In this document: positions 41,701 to 52,389 of the stretch, piece by piece
How the letters are laid out: each line of letters opens with the position of its first letter
How positions within the stretch are numbered: position 1 is the stretch's first letter
From: Druceiella hillmani
Lineage: Eukaryota; Arthropoda; Insecta; Lepidoptera; Hepialidae
Length of the DNA stretch: 64,000 nt
Assembly: GCA_039881145.1 (NCBI GenBank)
Contig: JAYKKI010000015.1
Location: 30,049,001-30,113,000 of the forward strand
Reading direction: 5' to 3'
Made by a program: the position numbers and the translations under genes
The notes under the pieces: model-generated
What the model was told of the DNA's origin: nothing
Database searches by the model: none
The model's input: the letters and a program-made list of their open reading frames with translations, nothing else

Positions 41701-41917
41701 TCATGCACATAAGGGTGTAAAGTTATGAGAGATTTAGATTGTTTTCATAATGCGTATACCATTTGATGTCATATCCACAATATGGTGCATCTACTCATAG
41801 GTACTATTCGAGTGCAGTGTGTAAATATATTGTACTCACCAACTTTGAATAACCAGTCTATACTCTCAACAGAACAGCCAACAAACAAGTATGTGTGCCA
41901 TGTACTGCATAAATTGT

Positions 41918-42167
41918 GTAACAAGTATACATACCTATTATTCTCAAGTAACAAGTATAACAATGTAACAAGTATACATACCTATTATTCTCAAGTAACA
42001 AGTATAACAATGTAACAAGTATACATACCTATTATTCTCAAATAACAAGTATAACAATGTAATAAGTATACATACCTATCATTCTCAAGTAACAAGTATA
42101 CATACCTATTATTCTCAAGTAACAAGTATAACAATGTAACAAGTATACATACCTATTATTCTCAAGG
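41918..42167. repeat. 47-bp minisatellite
   Basis: The unit begins GTAACAAGTATACATACCTA and continues TTATTCTCAAGTAACAAGTATAACAAT. Starts at 41918, 41965, 42012 and 42059 are exactly 47 bp apart, then a shortened unit and a final copy follow. Short open frames across it are repeat artefacts. Confidence 0.9.
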
Positions 42168-43757
42168 ATCACCAAGTATAAAAAAATACTGCTATCACAC
42201 ACCTCTATAAGAGAGTGACAAGCAATTCACAATATAATCCAAGGCCATGAGTCCTTCGGACTTTAAATCTAGAAGTAATTATTATATTTGAACAAATCAG
42301 AAACAAGATTTTCATTTGTATTGTACTTCCCTGTTATCAACGTCGCCTTAACAATTTAAAATGAAAATTCCAAGATGCATTATATTAAAAAACAATATTG
42401 ATAAAATCGGTAGACTGGAGTCTGTGTTATTTTTTTATTATTGGTATTTTGCTAATATAATATCTAATTAGACAATAATTTTATCAAATGAACCAAGATA
42501 ATATTAATAATTTTCCATGAGTCAAAAACAACATTTTCAGAACAAATATATGAAATTAATTCAATCTTTATATAAGTAATATCTGTGATGGTGGAACTGT
42601 AACATAAAGGTAAATATTGTCTTAATAATTACCTATACTTCTTTCCTATACTCTAACACTGTATAGATTATATTCCTTCTACCCTCGCATACCATTCGGA
42701 GTATGATTAGAATAGGGTTCCTCGGGCAAACATAAAGTTATTTACAGATAAAATATTTGTAAATACATTCTACTTCAAATGCTATTAACTGACTTTAAAA
42801 TTCAAACATTTTGATATTCCTACTTTTGTTTGTAGGCCAGCCAATACTTACATTCAGAGCTGATTGGATGACCAAGTACTTAAAAAAATTATTTTGTGAC
42901 AAAAAAACATTTTTTTATAGTATTACTGTAGTATTTAATATTAAAGAGATCTAATTCAGAAACTTAACCTATACAAAATATTTATGTACATCTAAGCCAA
43001 TGTTTAATACTAAATGAAACATCTATATGTGTAAGTAAAACGCAAATCTGTCTGTCTGCCAATTGCCTGTATAGCTTGAGTTCTACTGAACTGATTTTGA
43101 TACAGTTTTTCCAATGATAAAGAATGTTTATTCTGCAAGGTTTCTGTGTAAAACAACAGCAACATTACTTGTGTTGTTAAAATTTAAGATCTAAATGTCC
43201 AGCTGTGCGACGCCTTAGCATATTTTTTATAAAACAAGTCGAACACTCCATGAAGCGGAGCAACACTATAATGCGTTTTGCATCATTAGTAGTATCAGTA
43301 CAAATAATACATTATGCACCGCATCGCTTCGCATAATGTCATGCAGCTGTAATGCGTTTTGACCTTTATGAGATATGTCCTAAAGTGCAGGCAAGCCGTA
43401 AGTGCTTCAAGATTGCGATTCATAATATAAGGTCCGATGATGTATTGAATAGACATATTATTCATGCCCTCTAAGTTATCTTCAAAAATTAGGGTATAGA
43501 ATTCCTTTATAGTAAATTTACTTTTATTGGACGGTTCCATGCTGCCACCGCATTGATTTTTTTAAATAATATCAACAACAAAGTCCTCTGTATGACGAGG
43601 TTATATTTCAATTATATGACTATCTATTCTGTGTGTATTCCTCGAGTCGTCGTTCACTTTTGATGATATTGCAACATACTCAAAGTGCATTAGTATGTCG
43701 CAATATTATATATGCGTGTGTGGGCATGTGTGTATATATTCATGCATACATACATAG

Positions 43758-44285
<528 letters not shown>

Positions 44286-44294
44286 GTACAGGTA

Positions 44295-47172
44295 TCCAAG
44301 AAGTGGCGCCCCAAAAGCGACTCTGAGATTGTGGGTCTTGTATGGGACAATTTTGTGTATGGGGTCAAACCTCTAGCCCTCAAGGTTAAAAAGTTATCTT
44401 GACTTTATTACGTTTCTTTAAAATGTTAATGTAATGTAATAGAAATAAAAATAATCATCAAAAGTAAACTGACAGAAGCGTTTTTTTTTTGGGTACGTAA
44501 GAGATAAGCCTTTATGACTAAAACACGGACAGTTAGTTAAGTCTCATGGGGCAGAAAAAAACGAGTCACAAAAAAACGAAATTATACAAGAATTACATTT
44601 GGCAGATAATTGTTGCCCGACTTTAATCAGCGCTGGTGAAAAAAATGGACTGAAATATAAGTGCCCCGATATCACAAAAGCCTATTAATGCAGATTCTAT
44701 TAATGTAACACAAGTGAGTTGTTTCTTTAGTTTTATTTTCCTCAATTTTTTCCTACATAAGGTCAGTTTATCGAAACTGCTTTTTTCTTCCAAACTTCGA
44801 ATAAAACTGGAAGGTAATACGGTAGTTGACTCATTCTAAATTTTGATATTTTTCATACAATATTGTGAAATATAAATTAATTAAAAACAGTCTTGAAAAA
44901 AATTCAAAAATTGAAAAATAAGGCAGTTGTAGGCTTCTAAATTATCCCTGACTCTTTTCCTCTCGTAGAATATAATGTGCAATATTTAAAATCACCTCAC
45001 CACACAGTATTGCCTTCCTTCTCTATAGGTTAAATTTAAACTTTTATAACTCGGTCAATTTGTAAGATTATTAAATTATTATTTCATCAGCTTGTGCCTT
45101 GAAATTATGATTAATGAAATAAAAAAAATTTAGTCAAATACTCAATTAGCAACAATCAACAAGAAACACGAACTGGATAAGTAAACAATTTAAATACGTT
45201 TTGCAACGTTTTGTTTTGAAATTCTGAGAATCGAAATTCATAGTTATTTTTTATTGTGTTGCCGCACTGTCGTATATTTATTATGTTTGTGTTATTGCAT
45301 ATACTCCCTCCCCTCCTTCTTCCAGGATCGTCATAGGCTGAGCGAGTGATATATGCTACTATCTCGTTATCACGTATTCGCATTCTGCTTGTTTAATACC
45401 TACGACTTGCGCTTTGTGTTTCTGAACTTTTGACGTGGGTTCTTTACTTGTGATCCAACTGGATTTTGTAATGCTTTCGATTTGGACAACCGGGTGAATA
45501 ATGCCATATACTTCCCATGAATACGTCAAAAGAAATTGTTGCTACGGATTTACAAATGGAAATGCTCGGGCTGCGGCTGTAGAGTATTGCAGAAGATTCC
45601 CCGATCGTGATCACTATCCGGATCATAAGGTGATTTTAGGTACCCATAACGCTTACTTAGCAGGCCAAGGTCCTGATCAGCTGGAGAGACCTGGACGGGC
45701 TCCAGTCCAGTTCGATAATGAAGTGATGGGGCTGATACGGAGGGACCCGAGAATCAGTATACGAGATCTGGAACGATGTACCGGAATTCCACGGTCAACT
45801 GTTCATGTGACGTCGCGACGTAAAAAATTGCATCCATTCCACATTCAACGCATCCAAGCGCTTATAAAAGAGATACATCTTAAGATTGCGATTCTGCAGA
45901 ATAATGCTACAGCGACATCGCCAAGACCCTAATTTTTTAAATAAAATCCTTTAGTCCGACGAGAGCGCATTTAAAAAGTGGGTTTTTTTCAATATCCACA
46001 ACCTACATTTTTGGAAGCGCAGAAATCCTTACGCTAAGAGAGCTGATCGATCCCAGGTTAAATTTTCAGTGAATTTGTGGGGTGGCATTGTGGGAGGCAA
46101 ACTAATGTGGGAGGCAAACTAATGTCGGAGGCAAACTAATAGGGACTTTTAAATTGCAACCGCGCCTAGATGGATATTTGAATTTTTTGAACAAAATTTA
46201 GAAGACCTTTTGGAGGATGTAACCCTTCGAACCCGCCGGAGAATATGGCTGCAATATGACAGGACTCCTTCACATTAAGACAGAATTGTTCGGACTTACA
46301 TGAATGAGGATTTCCCTAACCGCTGGATCGGTCGAGGTGGTACAATATCATGGCTGGCGCGTTCCCCAGACATTAACCCTATTGATCATTTTCTATGGGG
46401 TTTTTTAAAGAAAAGGTCTGATGATGGAGACGTCAACATTATAGGAATTACGAAGAAGAATAAATGTGACGGTGGAACATGTAAAAAGCCACCGTTCGTT
46501 AAGGTTTTTAAAATGAAACTTTTTACTTTTTACCGGAGGCGAACATTTTGAATACTTAATGTAGTGTAATTTTTAATAAATGCTAATTTTAAAAAAATTG
46601 TTTTACTTAGAATGTTTACCAAGTTTATTTGTTACTTTTATATTGTCGCTAATTACATTTCAGTTTTATTTGAAGTTTGAAAGAAAAAAAGCAGTTTCGA
46701 AAAACTGCCTTATAAAGAAAAAATTTAAAAAGAAAAAATTTTTAAAAATGAAACTGAAGAAAAAAATTAACTTGTGTTACAATAGAATCTGCATTAAAAA
46801 TGCTAACTTTTCTGATATTGGGGCATTTAACTTTCAGTACATTTTTTTCACCAGCGCTTATTAAATTATCTGCCAAATGTAATTCTTGTAAAACTTCGTT
46901 TTTTGTGACTACCCATGAGAATTAACCAAGTATCCGTATTTTAGTTATAAATGCTTATCTCTTGCATACCAAAAAAAAATAAAAAAACGACTCCGTCAGT
47001 TTACTTTTGATGATTATTTTTATTTCTAATACATTACATTAGCATTTTAAAGAAACGTAATAAAGTTGAGATAACTTTTTAACTTTAAAGGCTAGAGGTG
47101 TGACCCCATACACAAAATTGACCCATACAAGATCCTCAATCTCAGTATTGCTTTGGGGCGCCACTTCTTGGA
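44295..47172 (+). mobile_element. DNA transposon with about 520-bp terminal inverted repeats
   Basis: The left end 44295-44818 and right end 46652-47172 are inverted copies of each other, diverged by indels and substitutions. They begin TCCAAGAAGTGGCGCCCCAA and share TCATCAAAAGTAAACTGAC, AGAGATAAGC, ATTACATTTGGCAGATAAT and GCGCTGGTGAAAAAAATG. Outer ends are uncertain by a few bases and no target duplication was fixed. Inside is a broken transposase (45501-46551). The left end touches the TGCG microsatellite directly. Confidence 0.9.
45501..46551 (+). pseudogene. Transposase of the long-TIR element (DUF4817 / mariner-like), broken
   Basis: The N-terminal part starts MPYTSHEYVKRNCCYGFTNG and NARAAAVEYCRRFPDR, the DUF4817 helix-turn-helix common in insect transposon proteins. 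It is followed by PVQFDNEVMGLIRRDPRISI and CTGIPRSTVH, a second helix-turn-helix. Frame breaks at about 45930. Further blocks are SDESAFKK at about 45957 (first catalytic Asp), FNIHNLHFWKRRNPYAKRAD, VNLWGGI, YDRTPSH near 46255 (second Asp) and RWIGRGGTISWLARSPDINP with DHFLWGFLKK near 46330-46410 (third catalytic region). A 17-bp unit GGGAGGCAAACTAATGT is triplicated at 46094-46140 and disrupts the frame. It is not functional. Confidence 0.85.
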
Positions 47173-47621
47173 CAACCAGATTTTAAAAATTATAGCACTC
47201 AGTAACTTTTACAAAAGATTTTCAAAAAATACACAAAATATTTTAGATCTTCAATCCACAATTACAACGACATCACAACGATACCTTTTCAAATTTAAAT
47301 AAAATTTTCCGCCTCGTTATGTTTGCAACTCTATTTCTATTCATAAAACCAATCCAATAATTAGTTATTATAAAATTATAGATTAGACAATAATAACAAG
47401 ATAATTGAAATTTGAAAGTCCGACATTTTTTTCAAAATGAAACTTTTGTCAGAATGATTTTCGATTCATTCACTGTAAAACTATAAAAACGTTTGTCAAA
47501 CATTTTTGGAGTTTTGTTGTCATAAACAACAACTGACAAAATGATCATAGTACTTATATACATATATTTTTCGATAAAGGTATGAAAAATTGTCTATGGT
47601 AATATTCAAACCGGAAATTGT
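47173..47621. other. RpL14 upstream region
   Basis: About 450 bp between the transposon's right end and the RpL14 first exon. AT-rich. Any promoter elements lie here, but no TATA box at a convincing distance was recognised, as is usual for ribosomal protein genes. Confidence 0.5.
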
Positions 47622-48480
47622 CTTTTCAAGTCTGCGGTTAACGGGGACAACTAGGAATATAAAGTTGTAAGGTTAGGAAATTGTAAATCGGGAATTATCT
47701 AAATCTGTGCATAACAAACCATAAATATTTAAAACTATTTAAGTGTTGTAATATAAACACCTTTAGTGGCTTAAAATATTTTCACTTGTTTCCACATATT
47801 CTGTATCATGTTGACGAAGTGCGTAGCATAATTGCGATACAAGTGTAGTTATAATTTTACAATTTCAGAACGACATGCCGTTCTCCCGGTACGTAGAATC
47901 GGGCCGCGTTGCTCTGGTAGCCGATGGCCCCCTCAGAGGTAAACTTGTCAGTGTAGTCGACGTAATTGACCAAACTCGTGCGCTTGTAGATGGACCTGGA
48001 AGTGGAGTTCCTCGCCAACAGATCCGCCTCAACCAACTTCACCTCACGAAATTCACATTGAAATTCCCCTTCACGGCACCCACTCGTGTCGTGAGAAAAG
48101 CATGGACCGCGGCTAAACTTAACGAGAAATGGGCCGAAAGCCAATGGGCCCAGAAACTCGCAAATAAGGAGAAACGCGTTCAGATGAGCGATTACGATCG
48201 CTACAAGCTAAGTGCAGCCAGGAGGAAACGAAATAAGGCCAGAACAGCTGTTTACACTAGTTTGAAGCGGAAAGCTGCACTCTCCGGCGTGTTTGGCAAA
48301 AAGAAGATTCCTAAGAAATCAACAAAAGCACCACGTGTGAAGAAAGAAGCGCCGAAGAAAGCGAAAGCACCGGCAAAGAAGTAATTTATTGGTGTTAATT
48401 TAAATATAAACAATGTACAACCTGAACGTACCATTAACACGTTGGCTAAAAATACTAAATAAATAGCCGTATTATTTTTA
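47622..48480 (+). other. RpL14: RpL14 transcription unit with non-coding first exon
   Basis: The proposed first exon, 47622-47666, starts CTTTTC, a 5' terminal oligopyrimidine tract typical of ribosomal protein mRNAs, and ends at the donor GTT|gtaagg. The second exon begins at 47869 after AATTTCAG and carries six untranslated bases before the ATG. The poly(A) signal AATAAA is at 48458-48463. Exon 1 is an inference from motif and donor; the second exon boundary is well supported. Confidence 0.65.
47875..48384 (+). CDS. RpL14: 60S ribosomal protein L14 (eL14)
   Basis: A 169-residue protein of the large ribosomal subunit, intact. It starts MPFSRYVESGRVALVADGPL with the eL14 KOW-type fold (GRVAxVxxGPLxGKLVxxVDVIDQxRxLVDGP), followed by VPRQQIRLNQLHLTKFTLKF and PFTAPTRVVRKAW, both family hallmarks. 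The C-terminus is a Lys/Ala/Pro-rich tail (KKAKAPAKK), as in other eL14 proteins. The ATG is chosen because it gives the conserved MPF start six bases into the exon. The gene is less AT-rich than its surroundings, fitting high expression. It lies about 80 bp upstream of the snoRNA host gene in the same direction. Confidence 0.97.
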   Translation: MPFSRYVESGRVALVADGPLRGKLVSVVDVIDQTRALVDGPGSGVPRQQIRLNQLHLTKFTLKFPFTAPTRVVRKAWTAAKLNEKWAESQWAQKLANKEKRVQMSDYDRYKLSAARRKRNKARTAVYTSLKRKAALSGVFGKKKIPKKSTKAPRVKKEAPKKAKAPAKK

Positions 48481-48939
48481 TTTTTCTGTGCGTTTTTATT
48501 TGAAATTACGTTTTAATTAAACTGTAAATGATTTAATTTAAATGGACGATAGTTTAAGGTAAGCCGTTACGTTTATTTACATATTGATAATTTTTACATT
48601 TCAAACAACTTAATAAACTGTTGTAAATTTCAGATGTGGCTGAGAAGGCGGAGCCTAACTTTGAATTCATTAACGGAAGCATTGATTATCCATTTGGTAA
48701 GTTGCAATATAATGAAATAAAATTTACAAGACAGTAAAATATTTGCACAATTCGTTCAACCGACTGTTGTTTGTAAAAAAAATTATAGTTGCTTTGCATT
48801 TTTCATATGCATAGAAATATTGTGCCTTTAATATGCACTGACTGAGAATAGATTTCGAACAAAGAAAGACGCTGTTCGTTGGCCATAAAGGAGTAAATTG
48901 TAGTTGACATAAAATGTAAAAGACTCCCAATACATTTCC

Positions 48940-49006
48940 CTAGAATGATGAACTTATTGACAAGCATATACCTGAATAAACTGAAGATAAAACCAAACTG
49001 ATAAAT
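48940..49006 (+). ncRNA. Box C/D snoRNA, U27-like, copy 1
   Basis: Box C ATGATGA at 48945, D' CTGA at 48972, box D CTGA at 48998. The guide before D' (TTGACAAGCATATA) contains an 11-nt complement to ATATGCTTGTC near the 5' end of 18S rRNA, the U27 target that directs 2'-O-methylation (A27 in human numbering). Box D is 76-79 nt from the exon at 49077. Confidence 0.88.
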
Positions 49007-49216
49007 TTTTCAAATAACCCTAGAGTTCAAAACATTTGTTTCTTAATTACTTATAATTGTTTGTACTAATTTACAGGTTTGCGAGTTCTACCCAAATGAA
49101 AGGATAAACAAGTGAATCCAACCCCATAATCTCGATAAAAGATATATTAATTGAAGCTGAATACAAATTTTGTAAGTATTACATTGATTTCCTAAAAATT
49201 TATGAAATTGAACCAA

Positions 49217-49349
49217 TACCCTACCTAAGCCGGTGTCCTGAACTATCAATGTTGTGGGCGTGACTCAGTGTAGGTACAATATGTCGGCTTACTGTGTAGG
49301 ACAAATTAACTTAATGTCACTTTGTCTAAGGGTTTAGTAAGTCACAAAA
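49217..49349 (+). ncRNA. Box H/ACA snoRNA, copy 1
   Basis: Two hairpins. The first is closed by CCTAC (about 49220) and GTAGG (about 49270), followed by the H box ACAATA at 49276. The second is closed by GGCTTACT and AGTAAGTC, with an upper stem GACAAA/TTTGTC, and is followed by ACA at 49344 three bases before the end. The pocket strands of the second hairpin are TGTGTAG and TAAGGGT. H/ACA RNAs guide pseudouridylation; the target was not identified. Confidence 0.87.
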
Positions 49350-49717
49350 TGTGTTTATATTTATTATTAGATTAGTGCTATTGAATACAAAATAATACTA
49401 TGTATAAAAAGCAACTAATAATGTATTTTTCAAAAGGTACTGATGCACACAAAAATGTGAATGAAGTAATTGGCGTGAAATATGTAATATAACCAAGGTT
49501 GTCTACCTGTAACATTTTCTGTATACTATGTAATAGTGGAAAATACTTTTTGCTGAATTGAACATGGTTAGCATCAATCTGTACAGGCTGGAAGTTAAAG
49601 GAACTTGGAAAGTAATTTACGAGAAATTTGGTAATTGCTTATTTTTTATTGAAATTTTCCATCCGAAAAATCCCTTTTATTTAATTTTTTGTGCAACAAG
49701 CTAACGAAACCTGAAAT

Positions 49718-49793
49718 AATATATGATGATTTTTAAATAGTCTCGTTCGTATGATTTCAGTGATTATACATTAACCAAATATTTCTGATATAT
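49718..49793 (+). ncRNA. Box C/D snoRNA, U30-like, copy 1
   Basis: Box C ATGATGA at 49723, D' ATGA (degenerate) at 49751, box D CTGA at 49785. The guide AGTCTCGTTCGT is a 12-nt complement to ACGAACGAGACT of 18S rRNA, the U30 target (A1383 in human numbering). The fifth guide base upstream of D' falls on the same A as in human U30. Box D is 77 nt from the next exon. Confidence 0.9.
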
Positions 49794-49976
49794 TTGATTT
49801 TGAATTTTAATTTGTTTTGATTTCAAACATATTTGTACTAATATTAAATTTATTATGTCCACAGGTATTGTAAAATGGGCCCAGTGCAAAATATTGGAAT
49901 GCAAATATTAAAAGGTTGGTTGTAATTTTTCTACATTGTAACGAGTTATAAATTATACACCTATCTTGTTTTTACT

Positions 49977-50115
49977 ACCCTACTTAAGTCGATATCCACA
50001 ATTGTTTGTTGATATAGTGGTGTGACTCTGTGTAGGTACAATAATATATCTTGCTGTGTAGGATAAACGTAGCTATCTCATGGCAGTTTGTCTAAGGGTT
50101 TAGTAAGTTACACTT
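49977..50115 (+). ncRNA. Box H/ACA snoRNA, copy 2
   Basis: Paralogue of the RNA at 49217. CCTAC/GTAGG closes the first hairpin, the H box ACAATA is at 50038, and the second hairpin is closed by CTTGCT/AGTAAG, with ACA at 50110. The lower and upper stems of the second hairpin differ from copy 1 only by changes that turn Watson-Crick pairs into G-U pairs, and both pocket strands (TGTGTAG, TAAGGGTTT) are identical, so both copies should guide the same modification. Confidence 0.87.
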
Positions 50116-50621
50116 ATAAATGGTAATTCTTTTAAATGTCTTTTTACGCTATTGTTTCATCGCCAAACTTAAAGGAAATAACAACAAATTATAGATAAAT
50201 TATGGAAACCTGACATTAGTATTTTACTTTGCTTCCATAATTATAATTAGGTAATTTGCTGGATAAAGGGAATTTATGTAAATAAAAATGAAATTGTATG
50301 TGAGATACGTAAAAACCCATGTATTTTATGTTGTACATTTTCAAATGATTTCTTAGAGCTATTAATGGTTTCGTTGCACTTTGTTGTCGTTATAACAACC
50401 TATTTGACGACAATATCGATGTGAGTTTAATCATTTGTAAATTGATTGTTTTTAAAGAAAACTCATTTAAAAATTAAACTTATTTGCATTTACAGATATA
50501 ATGCACAGGCATTCTGCATACAATACTGTTACACGCGCTTTACATGTAAGTTTTGTCTGATTAATACTGTTATTTATTTACACAAAATATTTTGATAATT
50601 AATTTGACTTTAATGTCTTTT

Positions 50622-50699
50622 TTTATATGATGACTCTTTTAAAGTCTCGTTCGTATGAACTTCATGATTTAAAAATATACCAAAATATTACTGATATTA
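50622..50699 (+). ncRNA. Box C/D snoRNA, U30-like, copy 2
   Basis: Box C ATGATGA at 50627, guide AGTCTCGTTCGT, D' ATGA at 50655, box D CTGA at 50691, next exon at 50766. The same 18S guide is kept as in copy 1 while the rest has diverged, indicating selection on the guide. Confidence 0.9.
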
Positions 50700-51476
50700 G
50701 CATGTTACCTAAACTATGTTCATTATTTGTTTTTGCCAATAACTCGATGAATATTCTCTTTGCAGGTTTTCAAAAATCTGTTTAGACAAACATTTACAGA
50801 CATTCGACAAAATTAAAAGGTAATTATTATAAGTTAATACTTTAAGAAAAATGTGTCTACTTTTCAAAATTTCTTGGAATTAACACTAAACCCACAAGTA
50901 TGCAAGCCATTTTTCACTCGTGCCATGTCCATAACGTAATATATTAATAGAGAAAGTATTAATTTTACAGTATTTATGTAAATAGGGAAAAAACCTACTT
51001 ACAATATAGTCAAAGCATATTTGCTCATGTATAAAGTTATGAGTATAAAAAATAATGGAACAAGACAAAAATCCCCATTTCCATAAGAAACAAAAAGGCT
51101 TGTAAAAGGAAAATCTTTATAAATTGAAATTTTTTTACCAAAAAAATATAATCAATGATTAAAGTAATTCAGAAATCATCTTAATAAAAATTTATGTTAT
51201 TAAGTTTTTGATAAGCCATCTCAGTTCTGTCCGTGTCTCACTCAGAATAAAATTATAATGACAAAAGTAACTGTACGAATACACAAATGTATCACCATTC
51301 ATAATATACGCATTTGAATAGTGCATGTGTAAGTTAGAAGAACGAGGGATTCATTTACCTGGCATTAGATATTTATTCTTTTGAAAATCTCACATTGCAA
51401 CATTATATTAATTCCTTAAGCGTGCTAATGGGGTTGAAATTGCATAATTAATTAATATTAACAGTTCAAGTATGTT

Positions 51477-51546
51477 ATAAGATGAAATATTTTGATTGTC
51501 GCTGTCTCACTAAATCGTAAAGAATTAATATTGTATGATTTCAGAA
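51477..51546 (+). pseudogene. Possible degenerate box C/D snoRNA copy
   Basis: Resembles the RNAs at 51884 and 52317: GATTGTCGCTGTCTCACTAA in the guide region and TTGTATG further on. The C box is AAGATGA and the D box CAGA, both off consensus, and no 3' splice site follows at the usual distance. A still weaker relative (GTTCTGTCCGTGTCTCACTC) is seen at about 51220-51240. Likely decayed copies. Confidence 0.5.
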
Positions 51547-51635
51547 GGTAGAAAAATAGTAATCACCAAAGTGATTTTAAATTCTATGGCAATGTGATTC
51601 ATTTACGTAAATTCAATATTATTGCTTATATAATA

Positions 51636-51704
51636 TTTTTATGATGATTTACATAGACAAGCATATATCTGATAAAACTTTGAGGAATAATTGTACTGAA
51701 GTTG
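51636..51704 (+). ncRNA. Box C/D snoRNA, U27-like, copy 2
   Basis: Box C ATGATGA at 51641, guide AGACAAGCATATAT, D' CTGA at 51669, box D CTGA at 51696, 68-71 nt before the exon at 51767. The 18S guide of U27 is retained. Confidence 0.88.
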
Positions 51705-51878
51705 TTAACTTTGTACATAAAATTTAATTTTTTATATGTAGTCTAAAACATTTTCTTTTGTTTCAGATGGTCATGTTGAAATCAATTCGGTTGGAAATTA
51801 TGTATAACTGTCAAATTTTTTCAAAGGTAATTGTTGTTTTTTTCAGTATTTCAGACTTAAATAGTTAATATTTCATTA

Positions 51879-51957
51879 ATTTTGTGATGAGAAAAATTAG
51901 TTATCCCTGTCTCACTAAACCATGGAGATAAATATGGTATGGTAACAACTGAAAAAA
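51879..51957 (+). ncRNA. Box C/D snoRNA aimed at 28S domain V, copy 1
   Basis: Box C GTGATGA at 51884, box D CTGA at 51949, next exon at 52030. The guide AGTTATCCCTGT is a 12-nt complement to ACAGGGATAACT, the near-universal sequence beside the peptidyl transferase centre of 28S rRNA. It is followed by a degenerate D' (CTCA, or CTAA four bases on). With CTCA as D' the methylated base would be the second G of GGG. The second guide (TATGGTAACAA before D) is unassigned. Confidence 0.83.
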
Positions 51958-52311
51958 TTTTTTTTATTTATATGCACATTTATGTATAATATGGTGTTTC
52001 ACATACATTTTAAATACTTCATATTCTAGGTGCTGCTTAGAAAAATTAACTACCAAATGCGGATGATGCAAAGGATGAAATAATGGTGTCTACTCGTAAG
52101 TGTCAATAGTAACTATTTATTTTAAGTTTCACACATGCACAATGATATATTTTTAAAAAGATATTTTTCAATGGGTAACTTGACGAAGCACTCGAAGTGA
52201 AATTCTAATTTATATTTAATTTCATAATTATAAAAAAATACTTACGTAGAGACCTTTTTTTAATTTAGAAGGCAACATTCTCAGTGTTGCGACTTTAATT
52301 AGATTTTATTA

Positions 52312-52389
52312 ATTTAATGATGAGAAAATTTAGTTATCCCTGTCTCACTTAATCGTGGGGAAAATATGGTATGGTAACAACTGATGAAG
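52312..52389 (+). ncRNA. Box C/D snoRNA aimed at 28S domain V, copy 2
   Basis: Box C ATGATGA at 52317, guide AGTTATCCCTGT, D' CTCA, box D CTGA at 52381, next exon at 52456. Both guides (AGTTATCCCTGT and ATGGTATGGTAACAA) are identical to copy 1 while spacer bases differ. Confidence 0.83.

Larger units (their letters stand above)
37021..43740. other. Region between Rim and the microsatellite: no gene seen
   Basis: 6.7 kb of AT-rich DNA. Holds a tRNA-derived SINE (37812-38110), a large palindrome (38459-38723) and a 47-bp minisatellite (41918-42167), entered separately. 43035-43160 contains CTGTCTGTCTGCC...GATTTTGATACAG-type sequence of the kind found in many insect non-autonomous elements, with no ends visible. 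Part may be distal Rim 3' UTR. Confidence 0.5.

Noticed and set aside
47857..48144. Minus-strand open frame over RpL14
   Set aside because: Antisense shadow of a conserved ribosomal protein gene.
48634..48696. Possible protein start in the host gene's second exon (ATGTGGCTGAGAAGG)
   Set aside because: The frame does not continue into the following exon with any conserved sequence, and the upstream ATG at 48543 is stopped in this exon. The gene behaves as non-coding.
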